Shown here piece after piece: positions 6,931 to 16,687 of a stretch of 64,000 bases of DNA; within the stretch, counting starts at the first letter, position 1, and every line of letters starts with the position of its first letter. The notes under the pieces are model-generated. The model searched no databases. It was not told where the DNA came from and saw only the letters and a program-made list of their open reading frames with translations. This DNA comes from Streptomyces sp. SKN60 (GTDB lineage Bacteria > Actinomycetota > Actinomycetes > Streptomycetales > Streptomycetaceae). The DNA is taken from contig NZ_JAHTMW010000001.1 of the NCBI RefSeq assembly GCF_026236535.1, positions 1-64,000 of the forward strand. Direction: 5' to 3'. The translations under genes and the position numbers were made by a program.

Positions 6931-8922
6931 ATGAGCGGTGACAGTCGGGACGAGACGCCGGCCGCCGCCGGCACGGCGGAGGCGGGCGGGCTGCCGTCCC
7001 GGCAGGTGCCGAGCCAGGGCGGCCCGGGCGCAGCCCACGGCTCCGCGCCGAGCGCGCCGGCTCCCGAGGCGAGCGTGCCGCAGCAGCGCGAGGGCGGTGG
7101 CGTCCCGCCGTCGGCCGCCGAGGCGTTCGACCACGGCAGCGCCGATGCCGACACCGACTCCGGATCCGGCTCCGTCCTGCCGCCGCCGCTCGATCTGCCG
7201 CCGTCCGACGCCGAGCTGATCCAGCGCATGCGGGACGGCGACGACAGCGCGTACGAGGAGCTGTTCCGCCGGCACTCCGCCGCCGTCCGCCGCTACGCCC
7301 GCTCCTGCTGCCGGGACGCCGACACCGCCGACGACCTGACGGCCGAGGTCTTCGCCCGCACCCTGCAGGCGGTACGCGGCGGGGCCGGGCCCGAGCAGGC
7401 GGTGCGCGCCTATCTGCTGACCTCCGTGCGCCGGGTCGCCGCGACCTGGATCCGCACCCAGAAGCGCGAGCACCTGGTCGAGGACTTCGCGGTGTTCGCC
7501 GAGGAGGCCGCCCGGGCCGCCGAGGTCTCCGACCAGTCGGCGACCTTCGGCGCCGGGCTCGACCTGGGCGCGGACGTCCTCGCCATGCACGAGGCCGAAC
7601 AGTCCCTGGCCATGCAGGCGTTCCGTTCGCTGCCCGAGCGCTGGCAGGCCGTGCTGTGGCACACCACGGTCGAGGAGGAGTCGCCCAGCGAGGTCGCCCC
7701 GCTGTTCGGGCTCACCGCCAACGCGACCGCCGTCCTCGCCAGCCGCGCCCGCGAGGGCCTCAAGCAGGCCTATCTGCAGGCGCACGTCAGCCAGTCGCTC
7801 ACCGCGGGCGGCGACTGCGCCCGCTACGCCGACCGGCTCGGCGCGTACGCGCGCGGCGGGCTGCGGATGCGGGCCGAGCGCGGACTGCGCAAGCACATCG
7901 AGGAGTGCGCCAAGTGCCGGCTCGCCGCCGGTGAGCTGGCCCATGTGAACGCCGGGATCCCCGCGCTGCTGCCGGTCGCCGTCATCGGCTGGTTCGCCGC
8001 CGGGTACTCGCTCAAGGCCGCCGGCGTGGTGGCCGGCGGAGCCGCCGGGGCGGGCGCGGCCGGTGCCGCGGCCGCCGCGACGGGCGGCACCACGACCGGC
8101 TCCACCGCCGGCGCGTCGGCCGCCGCCTCCGAGGGCCTGGGCATCCCCGCCAAGGCAGGCATCGCCGCGGTGGCCGCGGTCGCCGCGACCGCGGGCCTGG
8201 TGTGGGCGCTGACCGGTGCCGAACCGGAGCCGGTCGCCCAGCCCGCCCCCACGCCGACGGTGGCCGCGCCCGCCGAAACGCCGCCCCCGCCGCCGAGCCC
8301 GAAGCCCACCCCGAAGCCGGCGCCTCCCCCCGTACCGGCGCCGCCGCCCGCGCCCAAGCCGACGCCGCGGAAGACCCCGCCGCCGAGCCCGACGCCGACG
8401 GCGAGCCCCACACCGAAGCCGACGCTCCGGCCGGTCGTGAAGCCCAAGGCGAAGCCGAAGCCGAAGCCGCCGAAGCCCGGCCCGGCGGTCTACCGGATCG
8501 ACACGCTGCAGTACGGGGTCTTCGGCGACGGCACCAAGCCGGAGGTCAACCTCGCCCAGAGCAGCCTCGTGTGGCAGCGCTCCGGCCTGACGATGGACGG
8601 CACCCGCTACGCCCACGGCGTCAGCATGCACGCCCCGTCCTCGCTGCTCATCGACCTCAACCGCCAGTGCACGAGCTACGACGCGATCGTCGGCATCGAC
8701 GACATCACCGTGCCCATCGGCCCCGGCGGCGTCCGCTTCTCCGTGTACGGCGACGGCGAACGCCTCTGGCGCTCCCCGGTCCTGCGCCGCGGCGACACCC
8801 CGATCCCGGTGCACGTCAGCCTGGCCGGCCGCCGCACCCTGCGCCTGGTGGTGGAGGAGCACACTCCGTTCGGCCAGGCGGCGATGGCGGACTGGGCGGA
8901 GTCGAAGATCAGCTGCCGGTAG
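6931..8922 (+). CDS. sigma factor fused to zinc finger, membrane segments and NPCBM-like domain
   Basis: About 663 residues. After a disordered N-terminus there is sigma-70 region 2 (about 92-150, LIQRMRDGDDSAYEELFRRH and DDLTAEVFARTL) and region 4 (about 232-285, LPERWQAVLWHTTVEEESPS). A ZAS-like anti-sigma zinc motif follows at about 297-335 (HIEECAKC). Hydrophobic segments lie at about 343-365 and 408-428, then a Pro/Lys-rich linker to about 518. A C-terminal NPCBM-type beta domain (about 520-663) resembles carbohydrate-binding modules. The topology places the sigma domains inside and the NPCBM domain outside, so the protein could release or present its sigma part in response to cell-wall glycans. 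ATG 6931 fits the conserved start. The gene converges with the SARP gene, overlapping by 14 bp. Confidence 0.88.
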   Translation: MSGDSRDETPAAAGTAEAGGLPSRQVPSQGGPGAAHGSAPSAPAPEASVPQQREGGGVPPSAAEAFDHGSADADTDSGSGSVLPPPLDLPPSDAELIQRMRDGDDSAYEELFRRHSAAVRRYARSCCRDADTADDLTAEVFARTLQAVRGGAGPEQAVRAYLLTSVRRVAATWIRTQKREHLVEDFAVFAEEAARAAEVSDQSATFGAGLDLGADVLAMHEAEQSLAMQAFRSLPERWQAVLWHTTVEEESPSEVAPLFGLTANATAVLASRAREGLKQAYLQAHVSQSLTAGGDCARYADRLGAYARGGLRMRAERGLRKHIEECAKCRLAAGELAHVNAGIPALLPVAVIGWFAAGYSLKAAGVVAGGAAGAGAAGAAAAATGGTTTGSTAGASAAASEGLGIPAKAGIAAVAAVAATAGLVWALTGAEPEPVAQPAPTPTVAAPAETPPPPPSPKPTPKPAPPPVPAPPPAPKPTPRKTPPPSPTPTASPTPKPTLRPVVKPKAKPKPKPPKPGPAVYRIDTLQYGVFGDGTKPEVNLAQSSLVWQRSGLTMDGTRYAHGVSMHAPSSLLIDLNRQCTSYDAIVGIDDITVPIGPGGVRFSVYGDGERLWRSPVLRRGDTPIPVHVSLAGRRTLRLVVEEHTPFGQAAMADWAESKISCR

Positions 8923-11900
8923 CGGCGTAGGGCTCCAGCAGGGACAGGACCTCGTCCAGGGTGAGGCCGTGGCCCGAGGTGCGGGCGGCTTCGCGGGCCG
9001 GGCCGTCGAGGGTCGCGGCGGCTCGCTCCACCAGGGCGGTCGCCTCCTGGACTTCGGGGAGGGCGCGCGGGACGGCGGAGCGCCAGCCGTCGGTGGCGCC
9101 GAGCAGGCGGAGCGCCAGTGCCGGCTCGCCGGCAAGGGACAAGGCGCTGGCCACGCCCTCGGTCAGGCCCGTGGTGACGAACTCGGCGCTGCCCGCGTCG
9201 ACGGCGAGCCGCAGCGCCGCGACGGCGTGGACGACGGCCGGGATCCCCGCCCCCTCGTGCGCCTCGATACGGGCGGCGAGGCCGTGCACGGCGGCCTCGA
9301 AGTGCGGTGGCGGGGTGCCCACGCCGACCGTCGCGCCGGCCACCTCGACATGGCGGCGGGCGGCGGGGACGTCTCCGTCGGACAGGGCGATCTCGGCGCG
9401 CAGGAAGCCGACATAGGTCCGGGCGTCGTGGACGTGATAGCGGTCGGCCTCGGCCGTCGCCTCGTCGAGTCCCTTGAGGGCGACGGCGCGGTCGCCCGCG
9501 CGGAAGTCGAGTTCGGCGAGCCGGGCGAGGAGGAACGGGGCCTCGGCGTGCGCGCCCACCTCGCGGGCGAAGGTCAGCCCCTCCACGTATGCCTCCCGGG
9601 CCTCCGCGAGCCGGCCGCGCATCATGTTGGCCTCGCCGGCGGCGCTGGCGACCTGGGCTCGCATCCAGCGGTCGCCGACCCGGCGGGAGAGGGCGCGCAG
9701 TTCGGCGAGGTCCTCGTCGATGCCGGGCATGCCGCCGGGCATGTCGACGATCATGTGGGTGCGGAACATCAGCGCGACCCCGATCTCCCATTCACCGCCG
9801 TACCGGCGGCAGTTGGCGACGGCCAGGTCGAGGAGGGCCCGGACGTCGGACGGGGTGTCGGTGAGGAAGCTGGTGAGCGGCCAGAGCATGCCCGGGAAGC
9901 GCGCGGACTCGGGGCCGGGGTGATCGGAGAACGCGGCCCGCACCCGGGTGACGAGGGCGGCGGCCTCCGGGTCGTCGCGGAGCGAGGGGGCGTTCGCGCT
10001 CTCCGAGGCGAGGAAGAACTGGAGCATGCGCAGCTGCATGCGGGGCCAGTAGCGGGGGTCGTCCGGGTCCGTGGGGTCCTCTCCGAGGCTCAGGGCGCGC
10101 TCGACCCAGCTCATGGCCTCGGGGCGGTAGTTGCGCAGCCACCAGAACCAGCCGATGGCGAAGACGAGCCGGACGGCGGCGGCCTCGTCGGGGGCGGTGA
10201 CGACGGTGCGGTGCAGGGCGGCCCGGAGGTTGTCGAGGTCGCGCTCGATCCTGGCGATCCAGGGGAGCTGTTCGCCGGAGCGGAGCAGGGGGTCGGCGGT
10301 CTCGGCGAAGGCGGTGAAGTGGGCGGTGTGGGCGGCTTCGGCGGCGGCGCGCAGGGCGGGGGTCTCGGCGGCGCGCTCCGCCGCGTACTCGTGGATGGTC
10401 TCCAGGAGGCGGTAGCGCATCTCGCCGTCCTCGGTGGGGCTGGCCACCACGAGGGACTTCTCGACGAGGCTGCCGAGCACGCCGACGGTGTCGGGGGCGG
10501 GCGCGGGGGCGCCGGGTGCGGCCGGGTTCAGGGCCTCGGCGGCGGCGAGGTCCCAGCCGCCGGCGAAGACGGAGACCTGGCGCAGCAGGTCGCGTTCGGC
10601 ACGGTCGAGGAGCTCCCAGGACCAGTCGACGACGGCGCGGAGGGTCTGCTGGCGGGGCAGCACGGTGCGGGAGCCGGAGGTGAGGAGCTGGAAGCGGTCG
10701 TCGAGGCGGTCGGCGATCTGGCGCGGGGTGAGCAGCCGCAGCCGGGCGGCGGCGAGTTCGATGGCGAGGGGCAGGCCGTCGAGGCGGCGGCAGATCTCGT
10801 CGACGGCCGGGAGGTCGTCCTCGGCGCGGAAGCCGGGGCGGACGGCGCGGGCGCGTTCGGCGAAGAGGCGGTGGGCGGGGGTCGGCGGGAGCGGTTCGAC
10901 GGGGCGGACGGCTTCGCCGGGGACGCCGAGCGGCTCCCTGCTGGTGGCGAGGATGCGCAGCCCGGGGCAGTGGGTGAGGAGCGTCTCGGCGAGGGCGGCC
11001 GCGCCGTCGATGACGTGCTCGCAGTTGTCGAGGACGAGGAGCAGCGGGCGGCGGGAGAGGTGCTCGACGAGCTGGGCGGTGGGGTCGTCCTGGAGGGGGA
11101 CGCCGTCGCGGGCGATCAGATTGGTCTCGCGCAGCCGGAGGGCGGAGAGGACGGCTCCGGGTACTGCCTCGGGGGTGTCGAGCGGGGCGAGTTCGGCGAT
11201 CCAGGCGGCGGGGCCGGCGGCTTGAAGGGCGGCTTCCTCGGCGAGCCGGGTCTTTCCGGAGCCGCCGGGGCCGGTGAGGGTGACGAGCCGGGAGCGGTCG
11301 AGGTCGGTGCGGAGCGCGGCGAGGTCGGGCTCGCGGCCGACGAAGGAGGTGAGGCGGGGGCGGATGTTGCCGGTCTCGGACACGGGGGCGGGCGCGGGTC
11401 CGGGCGCCGGTGCGGGTGCGGGTACTGGGACCTCGCCGGCGAGGAGTTCGGCGTGCAGGGCGGCGAGTTCGGGCCCCGGGTCGGTGCCGAGGCCGTCGGC
11501 GAGGGTGCGGCGGGCGCTCTCGTACGCGGCGAGCGCGTCGGCCGGGCGGCCCTCCGCGCGCAGGGCGCGGATCAGCTGGGCGTGGAAGGTCTCGTCGTAG
11601 GGGTACGCGCCGGTCAGCTCGGTCAGCTCCGGGACGAGGCCCGTCGTGGCGCCGCGCCGCAGGTCGGCCTCGACGCGCTGCCGGAGCGCGGCGAGCCGCT
11701 GGGCCTCGGGGCGGACGCCGGCGGGCTCGGGCAGGTCGGCGAGCGCGGGGCCGCGGAACAGGGCGAGGGCGGTGCGCAGCAGCGCGGCCGCGCCCTCCGG
11801 ATCCCCCGCGTCCAGCCGGGCGCCCGCCTCGCGCGCGTGCCGCTCGAACACGTACAGGTCGATGTCCTCGGGCCCGGCCGCCAGCCGGTACCCCCCGGGC

Positions 11901-12145
11901 CCCGACCCCACGGCCTCCTTGCCGAGCGCCCGCCGCAGCCGCCCGACGAGCGCCTGCACCGCGGCCTGCGCGTCGAGCGGCGGCTCGTCCCCGTACACGT
12001 CGTCGACCAACTCCCCCACGGACACCGTCCGCCCGCCCCGCAACGCGAGCGCGGCGAGCAGCGCCCGCAGCCGGGCGCCGCCGAGGGGAAGGGGCGCGCC
12101 GTGGACGTCGAGGACATCGGTGGTCCCGAGGATCAGATACCGCAC
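8909..12145 (-). CDS. large SARP/AfsR-family regulator with NB-ARC ATPase
   Basis: About 1,078 residues. An OmpR-type winged helix lies at about 1-90 (VRYLILGTTDVLDVHG... GELVDDVYGDEPP). The bacterial transcriptional activation domain spans about 93-245 (DIDLYVFERHAREAGARLDA). An AAA/NB-ARC ATPase follows, with P-loop GPGGSGKT and LLLVLDNCEHV, from about 275 to 560. A long helical repeat C-terminus runs to the end. This is the architecture of AfsR-like activators of secondary metabolism. GTG at 12145 gives the conserved first strand of the winged helix. The stop at 8909 lies inside the 3' end of the convergent sigma gene. The direct targets are unknown. Confidence 0.88.
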   Translation of the reverse strand: MRYLILGTTDVLDVHGAPLPLGGARLRALLAALALRGGRTVSVGELVDDVYGDEPPLDAQAAVQALVGRLRRALGKEAVGSGPGGYRLAAGPEDIDLYVFERHAREAGARLDAGDPEGAAALLRTALALFRGPALADLPEPAGVRPEAQRLAALRQRVEADLRRGATTGLVPELTELTGAYPYDETFHAQLIRALRAEGRPADALAAYESARRTLADGLGTDPGPELAALHAELLAGEVPVPAPAPAPGPAPAPVSETGNIRPRLTSFVGREPDLAALRTDLDRSRLVTLTGPGGSGKTRLAEEAALQAAGPAAWIAELAPLDTPEAVPGAVLSALRLRETNLIARDGVPLQDDPTAQLVEHLSRRPLLLVLDNCEHVIDGAAALAETLLTHCPGLRILATSREPLGVPGEAVRPVEPLPPTPAHRLFAERARAVRPGFRAEDDLPAVDEICRRLDGLPLAIELAAARLRLLTPRQIADRLDDRFQLLTSGSRTVLPRQQTLRAVVDWSWELLDRAERDLLRQVSVFAGGWDLAAAEALNPAAPGAPAPAPDTVGVLGSLVEKSLVVASPTEDGEMRYRLLETIHEYAAERAAETPALRAAAEAAHTAHFTAFAETADPLLRSGEQLPWIARIERDLDNLRAALHRTVVTAPDEAAAVRLVFAIGWFWWLRNYRPEAMSWVERALSLGEDPTDPDDPRYWPRMQLRMLQFFLASESANAPSLRDDPEAAALVTRVRAAFSDHPGPESARFPGMLWPLTSFLTDTPSDVRALLDLAVANCRRYGGEWEIGVALMFRTHMIVDMPGGMPGIDEDLAELRALSRRVGDRWMRAQVASAAGEANMMRGRLAEAREAYVEGLTFAREVGAHAEAPFLLARLAELDFRAGDRAVALKGLDEATAEADRYHVHDARTYVGFLRAEIALSDGDVPAARRHVEVAGATVGVGTPPPHFEAAVHGLAARIEAHEGAGIPAVVHAVAALRLAVDAGSAEFVTTGLTEGVASALSLAGEPALALRLLGATDGWRSAVPRALPEVQEATALVERAAATLDGPAREAARTSGHGLTLDEVLSLLEPYAATGS

Positions 12146-12254
12146 CGCCCCATTCTCGCGGCTGCCCCCGCCGATCGCCTCGGGGTTTCCCCGGACAGGG
12201 GCGCGCGGGTCGCGCGCGCCGCCGGCTTGTCCCCAGGCTGTGGACGGGGCGCCG

Positions 12255-12368
12255 GACGCCCGCGCGGGCTTCCAGCCGACATCGCGGCGACTCCGGCAGG
12301 TCGCGGCAGGCCCGTACCTCCTGGCCGTACGGGAAAGGGGGCGTGCAGGCACCGGCCGGCACCGTCAC
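12255..12368 (-). pseudogene. relic of a second asparagine-synthase-like gene
   Basis: About 110 bp just downstream of the intact asparagine-synthase-like gene are similar to that gene's own 3' part (about 12765-12878). The shared core GGCAGGTCGCGGCAGGCCCG is identical in both, and the similarity extends to each side. Translated on the minus strand both give VRACRDLPES, preceded by HAPFLDNQ in the intact gene and CTPPFPYGQE in the relic. The following sequence also aligns (ARAGVLRTV versus ARAGVRRPV). No start or full frame remains. I read this as the leftover of a tandem duplication, or of recombination with a paralogue. Confidence 0.7.
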
Positions 12369-12393
12369 CGGCCCCGCCCCTCGGGGGCCTCCC

Positions 12394-14523
12394 CTACGCC
12401 GGCAGCGACCGCGCCGTCGGGATCAGCGGCCCCGGCACCGCGCGGTGCCGGGGGGCGGCGGTGCCCGTCCAGCAGGAGCCGCGGCGGGCGAGGAGGCGGC
12501 GGAGCCAGAGTTCGGTGGAGATCAGGTCGGCGAGGCCGTCGAGGGGGACGGGTTCGCCGTCGGTGGCGGCGCGCAGGGCGCGGCGGACCACGCGGGCCTC
12601 GATCAGGCCCGCGTCGGCGAGGAGCGGCGCGTCGAAGAGGGCCATCAGGTGGGGGAGCGCGGCGCGCAGGCCCGCGCGGGTGGCGGCCGCCGGGACGGCG
12701 GGGTGCGGGGCGCCCCAGCCGGGCGGGAGGTCGTGGATGCCGGCGCCGGCGAGGACGGTGCGCAGCACGCCCGCGCGCGCGTCGGGCTGGACCCGCAGCG
12801 ATTCCGGCAGGTCGCGGCAGGCCCGTACCACCTGGTTGTCCAGGAAGGGGGCGTGCAGGCGCTGGCTGCGGATCTCCGCCGCCTGCTCCAGGACCCGCAG
12901 GTCGGCGGCGGACCGCGCGAGGGCGGCACGCGCGCGTGCCTCGCCCGGGCGCTGCACGGAGGCCGGCAGGGTGGCCGCCCGGTTGAGCCGGACCGACACC
13001 TCGGCCAGCGCCTCCCCGGTCAGCCAGCGCGCCGCGGGCCCCGGCCGGGACCAGGCGAGCGCGGACAGCGAGGCCTCCAGGGGGCCGTGCGCCCCGGCGG
13101 GCGCCCGGTTGGCCTCGAGCACGCGCGTGGCGGCGGCCTCAAGACCGGTCCGGTACGGCGTACGGGCGAGCCGGCGCGCCGCCCGGTAGACCTGCAGCGG
13201 CACCAGCAGCGCGCCCGCCGAGGGCCCGGTGGCCTTGGCGAGCGCGGTCACGGGCCGCACCAGGGAGCGGCGCCGGCGGTCCATCAGGAGGTCGGCGAGG
13301 CGCGCCGGGTGGGCGTCCAGGACCTGCCGGGCGCCGAAGCCGGTGAAGTGGTCGGCGCTGCCGCCCGCCAGCCGCCGCCGGTGCCGTTCGGCCGTCACCA
13401 AAGAGGGGCCGGGTTCGTCCGTCAGCGGCCCTTCGAGCTCGGCGTACGGCAGGGCCTCCTCGCCCGCCGCGACGACCACGTGGTGCAGCCGCGGGTTGGC
13501 GGCGATCTCGCGGGCCCGGCCCAGCTCCTCCTGACTGCCGGGCCCGGTCAGGTCGTTGAAGGTGACGGCCAGCAGCCGCTCCCCCGCACCCGTACCGTGC
13601 CCGAGGACCGTGCCGGGCACCCCCGGCAGCCCGGCCGCGAGCAGCGCCAGGGTGCCCGACGCGCTGCCGCCGGACAGATCGGCGCCGATGCCGGGCGCGG
13701 GCGCGCCGCCGCGGGCCGCGCGCCGGTCGGCGGGCCCCATGCCGGGCACCGGGCCCGGGTCGGGCAGCGGCACCTCGGGCGCGTGCCGGGGAGCGGTGAG
13801 CCGGGCCCGTACCGCGTCGACCAGCGCGTCCCGCACCGCCTCCACGGCCTGCCGCGGATCGGCCTCGGGCGCGGCGACGGCGAGCGACGCGACCGTCTCG
13901 TAACCGGTGATCTCGCGGGAGCCCTCGCGCAGGATCAGCGCGTGCCCCGGCGGCACCCGGCGCACGCCCTCGTACGGGGTGGAGTCGCGCAGCGCCTCCG
14001 GGGTCTCGGGGCAGGCGAGCAGCGCCGCCAGGTGCCCGATGTCGAGCTGCGCCTCGGTGAGGTCGGCGAGCGGCAGTGCGGCGGTGCCGAAGGCGGTGCC
14101 GCCCGCCCACGGGGTGTGGAACACCGGCCGGGCGCCCGCGAGATCACCGGTGACGGTGATCCGGCGGCCGGTCTTCACCACGGCGGTGTAACTGCCCGCC
14201 CAGGCGGTCAGATGCCGCAGTGCGCCCCCGCGCGCGGTCAGCAGTCCGCGCCGCAGCTCGTCGTCGCTCGCGGCGCAGCAGCCGAGGACGGCGAGCCGGG
14301 TCTGCGCGTCGACGTCCACCAGGCGCACCTCGTCGGGCCGCCAGTCGCCGACCGCCCACAGCGGATCGGGGTCGCCCCACAGGAGTTGCGCGCCCACCGG
14401 GTGCACCGTGCGCCCCTCGCCCGGGTCGCCGACCGCGCCGGCGGATCCCGGGGAGCCGGGCGGCGCGGTGGGCGCGGCACCGAAGCGCGCGGCGACACTG
14501 CTCCAGCCCACCAGCCACCGCAT
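12394..14523 (-). CDS. asparagine-synthase-like protein, probably not a normal glutamine-dependent enzyme
   Basis: 709 residues with the AsnB-like outline: an N-terminal Ntn-fold half and a C-terminal ATP-pyrophosphatase half. The N-terminus is MRWLVGWSS, so the catalytic Cys2 of class II amidotransferases is absent. The pyrophosphatase loop reads DLSGGSASG where AsnB enzymes have SGGxDS, so the Asp is also missing. The enzyme may use ammonia or may adenylate a different substrate, as in the asparagine-synthetase-like enzymes of lasso and related peptides. No precursor peptide or other maturation gene is next to it. ATG 14523 has GGAGG six bases upstream. The gene is divergent from the TPR regulator at 15067 and is followed by a relic of a paralogue. 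Confidence 0.78.
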   Translation of the reverse strand: MRWLVGWSSVAARFGAAPTAPPGSPGSAGAVGDPGEGRTVHPVGAQLLWGDPDPLWAVGDWRPDEVRLVDVDAQTRLAVLGCCAASDDELRRGLLTARGGALRHLTAWAGSYTAVVKTGRRITVTGDLAGARPVFHTPWAGGTAFGTAALPLADLTEAQLDIGHLAALLACPETPEALRDSTPYEGVRRVPPGHALILREGSREITGYETVASLAVAAPEADPRQAVEAVRDALVDAVRARLTAPRHAPEVPLPDPGPVPGMGPADRRAARGGAPAPGIGADLSGGSASGTLALLAAGLPGVPGTVLGHGTGAGERLLAVTFNDLTGPGSQEELGRAREIAANPRLHHVVVAAGEEALPYAELEGPLTDEPGPSLVTAERHRRRLAGGSADHFTGFGARQVLDAHPARLADLLMDRRRRSLVRPVTALAKATGPSAGALLVPLQVYRAARRLARTPYRTGLEAAATRVLEANRAPAGAHGPLEASLSALAWSRPGPAARWLTGEALAEVSVRLNRAATLPASVQRPGEARARAALARSAADLRVLEQAAEIRSQRLHAPFLDNQVVRACRDLPESLRVQPDARAGVLRTVLAGAGIHDLPPGWGAPHPAVPAAATRAGLRAALPHLMALFDAPLLADAGLIEARVVRRALRAATDGEPVPLDGLADLISTELWLRRLLARRGSCWTGTAAPRHRAVPGPLIPTARSLPA

Positions 14524-15066
14524 CGCCGCCTCCACAAAGGTCGAGTGGAGGACATGCTGCCATGCCGACGGCGCACAGGGGGTATCACGGGTCGCATCGC
14601 GACAAGCGCGAATGCGCCCCTGGCATGGGCCAGTTGAGACGACTCACCGAACCATCGGAATTCGGCCAATCTCAACTGCCCGGCGGGGCGGGGGTTTGCA
14701 CGGCAGTCCGGGAGGCGAACGCCTCCCGGAGCCGTCCGCCGCCCGCGGGGATTGGGGCGACGGTGTCCCCCAGCCCACCCGGTCCGGGACATCGGTCCTC
14801 GGCCAAGTGGGCCGACCCACGCAGCACTCATGGAAGCGCTCCCCCGGGTCACGGACGAGAGCGCACGGGCGGGCGCACGGCCACACGGCGGGAGCACGAG
14901 GAACCCGGCGCGGACCGCCGCTCATTCCATCCCACAACAATCTCGCCATACGGAACACCGCCCCTTAACGGTCGGGATCCGGCGAACTACGCTGTGCTTA
15001 CGAATGCCGCACGCCTATGCCCGGCGTCGTGGCGGCGTCCGGGTGTCGTTGTCGAGGGGTGGCGTC
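14524..15066. promoter_or_regulatory. 543-bp gap with promoters and a short perfect palindrome
   Basis: This gap separates two divergent genes. A perfect inverted repeat TCCGGGAGGCG-AA-CGCCTCCCGGA lies at 14707-14730. With an 11-bp arm and 2-bp centre it is more like an operator than a terminator. TACGCT near 14989-14994, preceded by an AT-richer stretch, could be the -10 box of the TPR regulator's promoter. No convincing small gene was found on either strand, although frames stay open because of the GC bias. Confidence 0.45.
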
Positions 15067-16557
15067 ATGTCCAGGGAGCAACGCGGGCCGAACGAAAAGC
15101 TCGGCACGGTTCTCGCCCTCGCGGGAATCAGCAATGCCGGGCTCGCCCGGCGCGTCAACGATCTCGGTGCGCAGCGGGGCCTGACGCTCCGCTACGACAA
15201 GACCTCGGTGGCCCGGTGGGTCTCCAAGGGGATGGTGCCGCAGGGCGCCGCCCCCCATCTGATCGCCGCCGCCATCGGCCAGAAGCTCGGCCGGCCCGTC
15301 CCGCTGCACGAGATCGGGCTCGCCGACGCCGACCCGGCGCCCGAGGTGGGCCTCGCCTTCCCGCGCGACGTCGGCGAGGCGGTCCGCTCCGCCACCGACC
15401 TTTACCGGCTGGATCTCGCCGGCCGACGCGGCGGCAGCGGCATATGGCAGTCCCTCGCGGGCTCCTTCTCGGTGAGCGCCTACGCGACGCCCGCCTCCCG
15501 CTGGCTGATCACCCCCGCCGACCCGTCGGTCGAGCGCCCGGCCCCGCGTCCCGCACCCGTGGCCCCCGGCCCGGGCCCGGCCGTCGCCGCTGTAGCCGCG
15601 GCGGCTGCGGCGGCTGCGGCGGCCGAGATCGCGGAGCACGCGCGCGTGGGACACAGCGACGTCGCCAAACTGCGCGAGGCCGCCGAGGACGCCCGCCGCT
15701 GGGACTCCAAGTACGGCGGCGGCGACTGGCGCTCCTCCATGGTCCCCGAGTGCTTACGCGTGGACGCCGCACCCCTGCTGCTCGGCTCGTACTCCGACGA
15801 GGTCGGCCGCGCCCTGTTCGGCGCCACCGCCGAGCTGACCCGGCTCGCCGGCTGGATGGCCTTCGACACCGGCCAGCAGGAGGCCGCCCAGCGCTACTAC
15901 ATCCAGGCACTGCGGCTCGCCCGCGCCGCCGCCGACGTGCCGCTCGGCGGCTACGTCCTGGCCTCCATGTCGCTCCAGGCCACCTACCGGGGCTTCGCCG
16001 ACGAGGGCGTCGACCTCGCCCAGGCCGCCCTCGAACGCAACCGGGGCCTGGCCACCGCCCGCACCATGTCCTTCTTCCGGCTCGTCGAGGCCCGCGCGCA
16101 CGCCAAGGCCGGCGACGGCACCGCGGCCGCCGCCGCGCTCAAGGCCGCCGAGGGCTGGCTGGAGCGCTCCCGCGAGGGCGATCCCGACCCGAGCTGGCTC
16201 GGCTTCTACACGTACGACCGGTTCTGCGCCGACGCCGCCGAGTGCTACCGCGACCTGAAGCTGCCCCGGCAGGTGCGCCGCTTCACCGAACAGGCGCTGT
16301 CCCGGCCCACCGAGGAGTACGTGCGCTCGCACGGCCTGCGGCTCGTGGTGTCGGCCGTCGCCGAGCTGGAGTCCGGCAACCTGGACGCCGCCTGCGCCGC
16401 CGGCACGCGCGCGGTGGAGGTGGCCGGACGCATCTCCTCCGCCCGCACCACCGAGTACGTACGGGACCTGCTGCACCGGCTCGAACCGTACGGGGACGAG
16501 CCCCGCGTCATGGAGCTCCGCGAGCGGGCCCGCCCGCTGCTCGTGGCCCCCGCATGA
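15067..16557 (+). CDS. TPR-containing HTH regulator (NsdA-type, sporulation-associated)
   Basis: 496 residues. The N-terminal 80 residues look like a helix-turn-helix of the NsdA/SCO4114-like group ([20 protein letters not shown] then [17 protein letters not shown]). An Ala-run linker lies near 180-195, followed by TPR-like helical repeats to the end (for example [20 protein letters not shown]). Homologues in S. coelicolor are called sporulation-associated or negatively affect differentiation. The precise role here is inferred. ATG 15067 has GAGGGGTG upstream. It is followed, after 130 bp, by an FAD oxidase gene on the same strand. Confidence 0.8.
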   Translation: MSREQRGPNEKLGTVLALAGISNAGLARRVNDLGAQRGLTLRYDKTSVARWVSKGMVPQGAAPHLIAAAIGQKLGRPVPLHEIGLADADPAPEVGLAFPRDVGEAVRSATDLYRLDLAGRRGGSGIWQSLAGSFSVSAYATPASRWLITPADPSVERPAPRPAPVAPGPGPAVAAVAAAAAAAAAAEIAEHARVGHSDVAKLREAAEDARRWDSKYGGGDWRSSMVPECLRVDAAPLLLGSYSDEVGRALFGATAELTRLAGWMAFDTGQQEAAQRYYIQALRLARAAADVPLGGYVLASMSLQATYRGFADEGVDLAQAALERNRGLATARTMSFFRLVEARAHAKAGDGTAAAAALKAAEGWLERSREGDPDPSWLGFYTYDRFCADAAECYRDLKLPRQVRRFTEQALSRPTEEYVRSHGLRLVVSAVAELESGNLDAACAAGTRAVEVAGRISSARTTEYVRDLLHRLEPYGDEPRVMELRERARPLLVAPA

Positions 16558-16687
16558 CCGGCCCGACACCGTCGCGGCGGCCGGGCCGCGTCCGGCCCGC
16601 ACCGGCGTGACACTCGTCCCACGGTGCGGTCGGTTTAGCCGGGATGTCAGTGGGCCAGTGCACTATCAGGGGTGGGAGGTGGCGCTG

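Noticed and set aside
12394..15066. Lasso peptide cluster around the asparagine-synthase-like gene
   Set aside because: No precursor peptide, RRE/PqqD-type or transglutaminase-like protease gene was found next to it.
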